Positions 1 through 7,658 of a DNA stretch of 32,282 nucleotides are shown here, one piece after another; position 1 is the stretch's first letter; each line of letters starts with the position of its first letter. The translations under genes were made by a program, and so were the position numbers. The stretch lies in the NCBI GenBank assembly GCA_029259935.1, contig JAJDEH010000281.1, positions 1 to 32,282 of the forward strand, read 5' to 3'. The stretch comes from Planctomycetota bacterium. GTDB lineage: Bacteria; Planctomycetota; Planctomycetia; Pirellulales; Pirellulaceae. The notes under the pieces are model-generated. The model saw nothing but the letters and a program-made list of their open reading frames with translations, did not search any database and was not told where the DNA came from.

Positions 1-1
1 G

Positions 2-2293
2 GTGATCGCCGCCGGCGTGGCGACCTTCGTGATGGCGCTCAGCGCGCTCGAGTCACTGTCCGTCGCGAAAGACACTTACTACGATCGTAATCGGTTCGCG
101 GACGTTTTCACTCGGTTGAAGCGGGCTCCCAATTCGCTGGCGGATCGGATCGCGGAGATCCCGGGCGTATCGCAAGTGCAGCCCCGGATTGTGTTCGACG
201 TAACCATCGACGTGCCCAACATGCCCGAGCCGGCGGTGGGGCGGCTGAACTCGATTCCGGAACGGCGGACTCCGGTTCTGAACGACATTTACTTGGTGCG
301 GGGCCGGTACATCGAAGCCGAGCGGGATGACGAAGTCCTGGTCAGCGAACCCTTTGCCGACGCCCACCAGTTCGAGCCCGGCGACCATATCAGCGCCATC
401 ATCAACGGCCGCAAGAAGGAACTGAAGATCGTCGGAATTGTTCTCTCGCCCGAATACATCATTCAGCTTCAGGGCGGCACCTTACTGCCGGATGACGAGC
501 GGTTCGGCGTTTTCTGGATGAGCTACGACCAATTGGCCGCCGCCTTCAACATGGAGGGTGCCTTCAACGACGTCTCGTTGAGACTCATGCGCGGAGCTTC
601 CGAACCCGAGGTGATTCGGCAACTGGACAACTTGACCGAAGTCTATGGCGGTATCGGCGCGACGGGCCGCCACCTGCAAGTTTCCCATCACTACATCACC
701 GAGGAATTCAAGCAGTTGCAGACCACGGCGGTGGTCACGCCCACCATCTTTCTGGGCGTGGCGGCGTTTCTGCTGAATGTCGTGCTATCGAGAATCATCA
801 GCGTGCAGCGCGAGGAAATCGCGGGGCTCAAGGCCTTTGGCTACTCACAACACGAAATCGGTTGGCACTACATCAAGCTTGTACTGATGATCGTTTTAGT
901 GGGCTTGGTCTTGGGCGTGATTTTCGGCGCATTGCTGGGCCATTGGCTGACGCAAGTCTACTCGACTTTTTATCGATTTCCGATGTTTACTTATTTGCTG
1001 CCGACCAGTGTGATTGGCTTGGTCGTTCTCATTAGCGTCGCGGCCGCCTTAGTGGGGACATGGGCTTCGGTGCGACGAGCCGTCAACCTGCCGCCCGCCG
1101 AAGCGATGCGCCCCGAGCCGCCCGCCAACTATCGCCCCACCCTGATGGAACGCGCCGGCATCGGCCAGTGGATGCCGTCCACCGCGCGGATGATCCTGCG
1201 CCAGCTTGAGCGCCGGCCGGTCAAATCGGCGCTGTCGTCCTTGGGGATCGCGATCGCCACGTCCGTGCTGGTCTTGGGCAGTTTCGGTGAAGACGCGCTG
1301 CGCTACATGATCGATTTTCAGTTCAATTTGTCGCAGCGTTACGATATGTCGATCAACTATGTCGAGCCGACTTCGGGCCGCGCGATGCACGACGTGACAC
1401 ACCTTCCCGGCGTGCTGTACAGCGAACCGTTTCGGAGCGCGCCGGTCCGCTTTCGATTTGGGCATCACTCGCGACGCGTGGGCATCATGGGAATCGAGCC
1501 GGGTGGCACCCTCTATCGGCTGTTTAACGATCAAGAACAGAAGGTCACGCTACCTCCGGATGGGCTGCTGTTGTCGGCCAAGTTGGCCGAACTGTTGCAT
1601 TGCGACGTTGGGGATCTGTTGACCGTGGAGATTCTCGAAGGGCAACGGCTGATTCGAGAAGTTCCCGTCACCGCGCTGATCACGGAATTCGGCGGCACCA
1701 ACGCCTATATGGACATTCACGCCCTCCGTCGGCTGCTGCGGGAAGGTGACAGCGTGTCGGGCGCGTTTCTCAGCGTCGACTCAAGCAAGACCGACCAACT
1801 GTACGCCCTGCTGAAGGAAACGCCGCGCGTGGCGGGGGTCAGTATTAAGGAAGCCGCCATCCGAAGTTTTGAAGAGACGATCGCCAAAAATATGCTCGTC
1901 ATGCGGATGTTCAATATTATATTCGCCTGCGTGATCGCATTTGGCGTCGTCTACAACAACGCGCGGATTTCCCTGTCCGAACGAAGCCACGAATTGGCAA
2001 CCCTGCGCGTGATGGGATTTACACGGGCCGAGATTTCGGCCATTTTACTGGGCGAACTTGCCATACTCACGGTAATTGCGATTCCCATCGGCCTGTTGAT
2101 GGGTTACTTTTTCGCCTGGCTGATGACCTTCGGGCTCGATACCGAGGTCTTCCGAATTCCGCTGGTCATTCGTCGCTCGACCTTTGGAATGGCCACTATA
2201 GTCATTCTGATCGCGGCCCTCCTTTCCGGATTGATCGTGCGGCGAAAGTTGGACCATTTGGATTTGGTAGCCGTCCTCAAAAGTAAGGAGTAG
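2..2293 (+). CDS. FtsX-family ABC transporter permease (5' end cut by window edge)
   Basis: This is the membrane permease of a MacB/FtsX-type ABC exporter and would act in the inner membrane with an ATPase encoded upstream of the window. The frame is open from the first base, so the first residues already lie in transmembrane helix 1 and the true start is missing. Two FtsX modules are visible. The first has a large periplasmic domain (about residues 25-240), helices near 246-268, 292-316 and 335-358, and the conserved cytoplasmic loop reading EEIAGLKAFGYSQHEI (271-286). The second repeats the pattern after a helix at 410-428, with its own loop HELATLRVMGFTRAEI. The duplicated layout matches long permeases of lipoprotein- or lipid-exporting systems rather than MacB itself, which has one module. 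The stop lies 8 bp before the next gene, so the two form an operon. The substrate cannot be read from the sequence. Confidence 0.88.
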   Translation: MIAAGVATFVMALSALESLSVAKDTYYDRNRFADVFTRLKRAPNSLADRIAEIPGVSQVQPRIVFDVTIDVPNMPEPAVGRLNSIPERRTPVLNDIYLVRGRYIEAERDDEVLVSEPFADAHQFEPGDHISAIINGRKKELKIVGIVLSPEYIIQLQGGTLLPDDERFGVFWMSYDQLAAAFNMEGAFNDVSLRLMRGASEPEVIRQLDNLTEVYGGIGATGRHLQVSHHYITEEFKQLQTTAVVTPTIFLGVAAFLLNVVLSRIISVQREEIAGLKAFGYSQHEIGWHYIKLVLMIVLVGLVLGVIFGALLGHWLTQVYSTFYRFPMFTYLLPTSVIGLVVLISVAAALVGTWASVRRAVNLPPAEAMRPEPPANYRPTLMERAGIGQWMPSTARMILRQLERRPVKSALSSLGIAIATSVLVLGSFGEDALRYMIDFQFNLSQRYDMSINYVEPTSGRAMHDVTHLPGVLYSEPFRSAPVRFRFGHHSRRVGIMGIEPGGTLYRLFNDQEQKVTLPPDGLLLSAKLAELLHCDVGDLLTVEILEGQRLIREVPVTALITEFGGTNAYMDIHALRRLLREGDSVSGAFLSVDSSKTDQLYALLKETPRVAGVSIKEAAIRSFEETIAKNMLVMRMFNIIFACVIAFGVVYNNARISLSERSHELATLRVMGFTRAEISAILLGELAILTVIAIPIGLLMGYFFAWLMTFGLDTEVFRIPLVIRRSTFGMATIVILIAALLSGLIVRRKLDHLDLVAVLKSKE

Positions 2294-2301
2294 CCACGAC
2301 C

Positions 2302-3507
2302 GTGAAGTTTTCCTTGCTGACCATGTTTGCAATCGTTGCCGCCGTTGTCACGGTATCGGCGTTGGGATATTGGACTTTTTGGCAGAGTCCGATGCTCGTG
2401 GATGTGGCCACGGTCGAAACAGGACCGCTGTCGGTCACCGTCGACGAAGACGGCAAGACGCGAATTAAGGAACGTTACATTGTTTCCTCGCCGCTCTCGG
2501 GCCGACTGCTGCGGATCGATTTGGATCCCGGCAAGGAAGTGATCGCCGGCGAAACGCTGATCGCCACCGTCGAGCCAACCGACCCGGATTTGCTGGACGC
2601 CCGGGCGTTGGCCCACGCCGAAGCCAAGGTTCTGGCCACCAAAGCCGCGTTGCAAAAGGCGGAACCGGAAGTGGAACGGACCCGGGTTGCCATGCAGTAC
2701 GCGGAATCGGAAATGCGCCGCATCACCGGGCTGTATCAGCGCAAGGCCAGTTCCGAGAGTGATTTTGAACATGCGGAACTGCTACTGCGAACCCGTCGTC
2801 AAGAACACAAAGCGGCGCAGTTCGCCCAAGAGATCGCCGGATTCGAACTCGAAATGGCCCAAGCCGCCTTGCTGCATTCCGCGCCTAACGAAGAGAACGG
2901 TTTGCCCAGATTGGACTTCAAGATTCATGCGCCGATCAGCGGACGCGTCCTGCGCGTGTTTCAAGAAAGTTCCACCGTGCTGGCGGCTGGCGCGAAACTG
3001 GTCGAGTTAGGCGATCCCCATGACTTGGAAGTTGAAGTGGATGTCCTGTCCAAGGATGCGGTTCGCATCGCTCCTGGTGCCAGCGTGAGCCTAGAACAGT
3101 GGGGCGGCGAAGAACCGCTGACGGGTGCCGTGCGACTGGTCGAGCCACAAGCCTTTACCAAGATCTCCGCCCTGGGGGTCGAGGAACAGCGAGTGAATGT
3201 CGTGATCGATTTCTTACAGCCCCCGGACGACCGCCCATCGCTGGGAGACGGTTTTCGCGTCGAAGCCCGCATCGTGGTTTGGCAACAGGGCCAGGTACTC
3301 AAGGTTCCGCTTAGCGCCTTATTTCGACAAGACGAAGCGTGGGCCACATTTGTCCGTGCCAACGGAAAAGCCGAACTACGTCAGGTCCAAGTTGGTCAAC
3401 GCAACAACATGGAAGCCGAAGTACTCGAAGGTCTCTCGGCCGGCGATCAGGTTGTCTTGCATCCCAGCGAGAAGATCAAACACGGCGTACGAATCGAGCC
3501 GCGGTAG
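2302..3507 (+). CDS. HlyD/MacA-type periplasmic membrane-fusion protein of the exporter
   Basis: This 401-residue adaptor probably links the FtsX permease just upstream to an outer-membrane exit duct. The start is GTG at 2302, preceded by AAGGAG (2285-2290) that overlaps the end of the permease gene. One N-terminal helix (about residues 5-27) anchors it in the inner membrane. A split lipoyl-like domain follows, with halves near residues 45-95 (SPLSGRLLRIDLDPGKEV) and 210-245 (APISGRVLRVFQESSTV). A charged, Ala/Glu-rich coiled-coil hairpin (about 95-200) lies between them. Beta-barrel and membrane-proximal domains make up the C-terminal third. Length and order are normal for the family. No promoter is needed between this gene and the permease. 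Substrate is unknown. Confidence 0.87.
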   Translation: MKFSLLTMFAIVAAVVTVSALGYWTFWQSPMLVDVATVETGPLSVTVDEDGKTRIKERYIVSSPLSGRLLRIDLDPGKEVIAGETLIATVEPTDPDLLDARALAHAEAKVLATKAALQKAEPEVERTRVAMQYAESEMRRITGLYQRKASSESDFEHAELLLRTRRQEHKAAQFAQEIAGFELEMAQAALLHSAPNEENGLPRLDFKIHAPISGRVLRVFQESSTVLAAGAKLVELGDPHDLEVEVDVLSKDAVRIAPGASVSLEQWGGEEPLTGAVRLVEPQAFTKISALGVEEQRVNVVIDFLQPPDDRPSLGDGFRVEARIVVWQQGQVLKVPLSALFRQDEAWATFVRANGKAELRQVQVGQRNNMEAEVLEGLSAGDQVVLHPSEKIKHGVRIEPR

Positions 3508-3582
3508 CGCGGGAATTCTCCCCTTGCCATTCGCCTGTCGGGCCGCAAGAAAGCGCCATGATCGCGAAGCGATCAGCGACTT

Positions 3583-3789
3583 TTAGGTTCTGAATTCGGT
3601 GAGGTTCCGCTGTCGGATGCGGTCGGCTTTCGTGACGAGCCGGTGTTGGCCTTCCGCGACGAGATCTTCCAGTTCTTCCGCCATCCAAAAACTGAAATCG
3701 AAAAAGGCTTCCATGTCGACCTTGATTCGGCCCAAGGCCGCATCTTTGGTCAAGACAAGTTGAGTCGGTTGGGTAGATTTTTCGGTCAT
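3583..3789 (-). CDS. Small conserved-looking cytosolic protein, 68 residues
   Basis: I do not recognise a named family. I chose the ATG at 3789 because AAGGAG sits 7-8 bp upstream, a strong ribosome-binding site; the frame is open further upstream, but the extra residues look like translated spacer. The protein begins MTEKSTQPTQLVLTKDAALG and continues with an acidic helix-rich middle (MEAFFDFSFWMAEELEDLVA). It ends in a basic tail (KADRIRQRNLTEFRT). There is no signal peptide, membrane helix or cysteine. It stands alone on the minus strand between the exporter operon and the aldolase. The strong ribosome-binding site and protein-like composition argue that it is real. Function is unknown. 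Confidence 0.6.
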   Translation of the reverse strand: MTEKSTQPTQLVLTKDAALGRIKVDMEAFFDFSFWMAEELEDLVAEGQHRLVTKADRIRQRNLTEFRT

Positions 3790-4004
3790 GCCGTTGGCTC
3801 CTTGAGAAAAAGGATTGCCGGCACTCCCTGCGGCTACGTTCCAACCTGTTCCTTGGTGGGATCTTCGCAACTTATAATTTTGAATGACCACCGCAACGCC
3901 TCTCGCGATGCGGCGGTCTTGCTCTTAGACGCATACGGAGGGCAAAAGGTTCGATGCGAAATCAAGGTCTCGTCGCCACGCTTGCTGGCTGAGACCCCCT
4001 CTAG

Positions 4005-4025
4005 CTCCCCCTTGGCAAGGGGGAG
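4005..4025. repeat. Perfect G/C hairpin, possible terminator or REP-like element
   Basis: CTCCCCCTTG (4005-4014) is followed after one base by its exact reverse complement (4016-4025). It lies 38 bp beyond the aldolase stop and could end that transcript. There is no T-run on either strand, so it may instead be one copy of a dispersed small palindrome. Nothing else stands out in 3790-4062. Confidence 0.55.
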
Positions 4026-4062
4026 AACCAAGAACGCTGATCGCCAATCGCTAACTGCTAGC

Positions 4063-4830
4063 TCAACCTTTTCGGAACTCGGTGAACGCACTGTCCATGG
4101 CGTCGCTCATCATCGCGCCTTCATTCGAATAGACGACAAGCCGCGCGCCTTGACGTATCGTGCGGACCGCTTGATAGCGTTCGCCGAACCAACAACCGGC
4201 CGCCACATGATGGCGTGCGGCGGTATCGATAACTCGTTTCAGCATCGCGATCAGTTTGGGATGATCGTACTGCTTGGGGATGCCCATGTTGACGGTCAAG
4301 TCGCCCGGCCCGACGAACACGGCGTGAACGCCGGGGATGGCGCAGATTGCATCCAGATTCTCGACGGCGGGCACCGACTCGATCATGGGAATAAACACGG
4401 TGTCCGCGCACTTTTTTTCTATGAACTGCTTGGTCTCGGCGCTGGGCCATTTCCCGCCCGCCAACACGCGGTCCAAGACCTCGCCTTTCAAAGGCCGATA
4501 AACGGCGGCCGCCGCGAGCTGTTTAGCATGTTCGACATCTTCGACGTAAGGGACCACCACGCCGTCAAAAGAATCGCAGACCTTCGAGACATCAGCCGGA
4601 TCGCGACTGTGCGTGCGCGCCAGACAGGCGATTCCTTTTGACCGCAGAGCATAACGCAGCGGGAGAAACTCAGCCAAGTCGAGCGCGTTGTGTTCGGCCG
4701 AGACAATCACGAAGTCCAACGCATTGGGCGGCAGCACGTCCACAATCGAGGGGACGACCGCGTGCTGAATCAACGTGCCATAAACCGTTTCGCCCTTAAT
4801 CAGTTTGTCTTTGAGAATTCGTGCATTCAT
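4063..4830 (-). CDS. HpcH/HpaI-family aldolase
   Basis: A class II, metal-dependent aldolase of 255 residues that would cleave or form 2-oxo acid aldols (for example pyruvate plus an aldehyde) in the cytosol. Family landmarks are visible. The catalytic pair is E46-H47 in VIVSAEHNALDL, and a strand with R72 follows (ACLARTHSRDP). The metal-binding glutamate is E151 in VFIPMIESVPAVENL. The metal-binding aspartate is D177 in VFVGPGDLTVNMGIP. The frame is open to 4986, but the preceding 52 residues are not family-like, so I start at ATG 4830, giving the usual length of about 250. The ribosome-binding site is weak (CAGGG). It has no operon partner, and the substrate cannot be told from the sequence. 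Confidence 0.9.
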   Translation of the reverse strand: MNARILKDKLIKGETVYGTLIQHAVVPSIVDVLPPNALDFVIVSAEHNALDLAEFLPLRYALRSKGIACLARTHSRDPADVSKVCDSFDGVVVPYVEDVEHAKQLAAAAVYRPLKGEVLDRVLAGGKWPSAETKQFIEKKCADTVFIPMIESVPAVENLDAICAIPGVHAVFVGPGDLTVNMGIPKQYDHPKLIAMLKRVIDTAARHHVAAGCWFGERYQAVRTIRQGARLVVYSNEGAMMSDAMDSAFTEFRKG

Positions 4831-5109
4831 CGATCGTACCCTGTTTGCATAGTGCCTGTTTGTCGTGGTTCGCCCGCGAACCAAACGCTTCAATCCCTGT
4901 GAGTTGAGCGGATATCGCCAACGAGCCGCATTCCAACTATCCACGCTCGAAAGTCGTTTGGCAACTGCTTGGGCCATCGGATGCATGCTTTTTGATGATT
5001 TTCGGCACTCTGTCCCTGGAACCCGCCTTCCCGGTTTTGAGATCGCCGGTTGACTGATAAAATCCTGACATACCGTCGTTTAACAGACCTCCAGTCAAGG
5101 TATCCATCG

Positions 5110-5496
5110 TTGTCGAAACAAAACCGATCCAAGAAGAAAAAAAAGAAACGCGCAGAGGTCGCCGAAAGCAAAGCGACGGAAGCCCTCACCGTCGCCTGGA
5201 TGCTATCGATGATGGCCACCTTGGCCGCGTTGATCGGAGCTTGGGGCACCTGGTTGCTGGCGGTGTGGTTCGTGGCCGGGGATCCCGACGCCAAGCGAGT
5301 CAACTTACTGCTCACGCTTCCCGGCATGCTCCTCTTTATCGCCATCGTCACGGGCGTGGTCTGCCTGATCTTGGGCCCGTTGGCGCGACGCCTGAGGCTG
5401 CAAGCCGTTCCCTCTCAGATTAGCATCTTTGCCTTTCTTGTCGGGATCGCGCCATTGGTAACTCTGGTGATCTTTGCTCTGGCCAACTTGAGATGA
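5110..5496 (+). CDS. Small membrane protein with lysine-rich N-terminus, upstream of lutB
   Basis: I do not recognise a named family. From the TTG at 5110 (AAGG nine bases upstream) it has 128 residues; an in-frame TTG at 5050 would add 20. The N-terminus is very basic, with six lysines in a row after SKQNRS. Three hydrophobic segments follow: about residues 27-58 (AWMLSMMATLAALIGAWGTW and onward), 71-92 and 105-125. The basic N-terminus should stay in the cytoplasm. The stop codon is 4 bp before lutB, so the two genes are co-transcribed. A role as membrane partner of the lactate oxidation proteins is possible but only inferred from position. Confidence 0.7.
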   Translation: MSKQNRSKKKKKKRAEVAESKATEALTVAWMLSMMATLAALIGAWGTWLLAVWFVAGDPDAKRVNLLLTLPGMLLFIAIVTGVVCLILGPLARRLRLQAVPSQISIFAFLVGIAPLVTLVIFALANLR

Positions 5497-5500
5497 GCGG

Positions 5501-6931
5501 ATGACGAACACCGATTACCTGAGCCAAGAGCATCACGAGTTCTTGGAAGCGAGCGACCAGGCGCTTGCCGATCCGCATCTGCATCAAATTTTGGGTCGCC
5601 TGTCCGATACTCTGGCCCCGCGAAACCAGCATGCGTGGGCCGAACTGCCGGGGTCCGATGCGATTCGCGAACGGGCCCGCGCGATCAAGGACGCCACCCT
5701 GGCCGACTTGGACCAGCATCTAGAAACTTTGGACGCCAGTGTGCGGCGACTGGGCGGTCACGTGCATTGGGCCGAAGACGGCGCGGACGCCTGCCGCGCG
5801 ATCGTGGAAATCATCCAACAGCGGGGCGCGTCGAAGGCGGTCAAGTCCAAGTCAATGACCAGCGAGGAAATTCATCTCAACCAAGCGCTCGCACAGGCGG
5901 ACATCGACGTCGTCGAGACCGACTTGGGAGAGTACATTCTGCAAGTCGCCGGCCAACGTCCGTCTCACTTGATCGCGCCGGCGGTGCATCTTTCCGCCCA
6001 GGACGTCGCCGACATCTTCAATTCGAATCTGAACGAATCACTGTCCTCCGACCGCGAAGAACTGGCCGCGTTCGCCCGGCGAAAGCTGCGTCAGAGTTTT
6101 GCGGAAGCCGAGGTCGGCATTTCCGGCGCGAACTTCGCCGTGGCCGAAACGGGGACCATTGTCCTGGTCACGAACGAAGGCAACGGCCGGCTGACGACGA
6201 GCTTGCCGAAGATTCATATCGCGGTCATGGGAATGGAGAAGGTGATTCCCCGCTTGGCGGATCTGCCGATCTTTCTCAAAGTGTTGGCGCGGGCGGCAAC
6301 CGGCCAAAAGATTTCGGTCTACACGACCCTGGTTACCGGGCCGCGCCATGCAGGTGAACTGGATGGACCCGAGGAATTTCATTTGGTGATCCTCGACAAC
6401 GGCCGTTCGCGGATCCTGGGAAGCCCGTTGCGAGAAAGCCTGTTTTGCATTCGCTGTGGAGCTTGTTTGAATGCGTGTCCCATCTATCGCAACGTGGGCG
6501 GCCACGCTTACGGCGGAGTGTACGCGGGACCGATCGGCGCGGTCTTGACGCCTTTGTATGACGGGCTGGCCGAGAATCACCATTTGCCACACGCTTCGAG
6601 CTTATGCGGCGCGTGCCAAGCGGCTTGTCCCGTGAAAATCGCGATCCCCGAACTACTAGTGAAGCTGCGAGAAAACCTGCACGACGAACCGCAACGGCAA
6701 AGCTTCCTGGAGAACCTCGCTTACGGCACCTGGGCCCGATCGCTTCGCAGCCCCTGGATGTACCGCTTGTCGACTTGGCTGGCGACACGCCTCATGGGCC
6801 GCCGCCGCAACCGGTGGTTTCGCTGGCTGCCGGGCAAGCTTGGTGGCTGGACCAAGAAGCGAGATTTCCCCTCGCCCGCTAAAAGCCGTTTTCGAGATTG
6901 GTGGGCCAAGGAGGGACGGCATGAATCGTGA
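5501..6931 (+). CDS. lutB: LutB-like iron-sulfur protein of lactate utilization
   Basis: This 476-residue protein matches LutB (YkgF), the iron-sulfur subunit of the LutABC system that oxidises L-lactate to pyruvate in the cytosol. The N-terminal two thirds hold the LutB/LutC-type domain with its signature around residues 205-225 (VGISGANFAVAETGTIVLVT). The C-terminal part has ferredoxin-like cysteines: C316, C319, C322 and C326, and then C369, C372 and C376, as in two 4Fe-4S clusters. The ATG at 5501 follows the upstream stop by 4 bp. The gene overlaps lutC by 11 bp, so translation is coupled. LutA (the CCG-domain subunit) is not encoded on either side. Length is normal. Confidence 0.9.
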   Translation: MTNTDYLSQEHHEFLEASDQALADPHLHQILGRLSDTLAPRNQHAWAELPGSDAIRERARAIKDATLADLDQHLETLDASVRRLGGHVHWAEDGADACRAIVEIIQQRGASKAVKSKSMTSEEIHLNQALAQADIDVVETDLGEYILQVAGQRPSHLIAPAVHLSAQDVADIFNSNLNESLSSDREELAAFARRKLRQSFAEAEVGISGANFAVAETGTIVLVTNEGNGRLTTSLPKIHIAVMGMEKVIPRLADLPIFLKVLARAATGQKISVYTTLVTGPRHAGELDGPEEFHLVILDNGRSRILGSPLRESLFCIRCGACLNACPIYRNVGGHAYGGVYAGPIGAVLTPLYDGLAENHHLPHASSLCGACQAACPVKIAIPELLVKLRENLHDEPQRQSFLENLAYGTWARSLRSPWMYRLSTWLATRLMGRRRNRWFRWLPGKLGGWTKKRDFPSPAKSRFRDWWAKEGRHES

Positions 6932-7598
6932 CGACTTCCTAAGCCACGTTCGCCAAGCAGCCCAGCAAGGCCGCGCCTACCGAGTTGCGACGAACGACTC
7001 GCCGGCTGGTACCGGGTATGTGGGAATCGACGCCGATCCGTGCGACGCGATGGCCAGCGGAGTCGAAGAGGCGGGCGGAATTGCGACCGTGGTGGAGAAT
7101 TGGGATGCGGCTCGACACTGGCTGGAATCAACACTGGAGAAACACGCGGTCACGTCCGCCCTCTGTTGGCAGCATCCGAAGCTAGAGCAAATCGGACTGT
7201 CTGACGTGCTCTCATCGCGGAAGATTGACGCGTACAGTTTCAGTCATTTATCGACGCTGCCGACAGATGAACAGCGCCAGCTCATGTTCGCCGCGGATAT
7301 TGGCATCTCGAGCGCCGACTACGCCGTGGCCGAGACGGGCACTCTGGTCGTTTGTTCCCAACCTGGCCATGAGCGAGTCGCCAGCCTGCTGCCGCCGGTA
7401 CACATCGCCGTCATTAGCAGCCAGCAGATCGTCCCCGACCTCATCGACGCCTTTGACGATATCGGCAAGTCGCCAACCGACCTGCCGAGCAATATTTCGC
7501 TCATCACGGGTCCAAGCAAGACGGGCGATATTGAGCTGCAACTCACCACGGGCGTTCACGGCCCTGGGACGTGGTACGTGTTGATCGTAAGAGAATGA
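6921..7598 (+). CDS. lutC: LutC-like lactate utilization protein
   Basis: A 225-residue member of the LUD/LutC (YkgG) family, which works with LutB in lactate oxidation. The family signature is clear near residues 132-152 (DIGISSADYAVAETGTLVV), followed by HIAVISSQQIVPDL. Near the C-terminus comes SLITGPSKTGDIE and a GPGTWYVLIV end. I start at ATG 6921, which has GGAGGGA about 4 bp upstream; the frame is open further back only because it runs antiparallel to nothing and overlaps lutB. The 11-bp overlap with lutB indicates coupled translation. The gene ends 60 bp before a convergent gene. Confidence 0.9.
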   Translation: MNRDDFLSHVRQAAQQGRAYRVATNDSPAGTGYVGIDADPCDAMASGVEEAGGIATVVENWDAARHWLESTLEKHAVTSALCWQHPKLEQIGLSDVLSSRKIDAYSFSHLSTLPTDEQRQLMFAADIGISSADYAVAETGTLVVCSQPGHERVASLLPPVHIAVISSQQIVPDLIDAFDDIGKSPTDLPSNISLITGPSKTGDIELQLTTGVHGPGTWYVLIVRE

Positions 7599-7658
7599 CC
7601 AACAAGAGTTTCGTCCGCACTGGGCCAAGGTACCCTGTTGAGGCCGGGCTGTTCTTCC

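Noticed and set aside
3834..4091. 85-codon minus-strand frame between the aldolase and the 68-residue protein
   Set aside because: Much of it translates the 4005-4025 hairpin (LVLPLAKGELEG), a typical artefact of this kind of palindrome, and it overlaps the end of the aldolase gene.
3643..4641. 332-codon plus-strand open frame opposite the aldolase gene
   Set aside because: It runs antisense to a gene with clear catalytic motifs, has no family features, and its start lies in an unrelated small gene. It is a shadow frame caused by GC-rich third positions.
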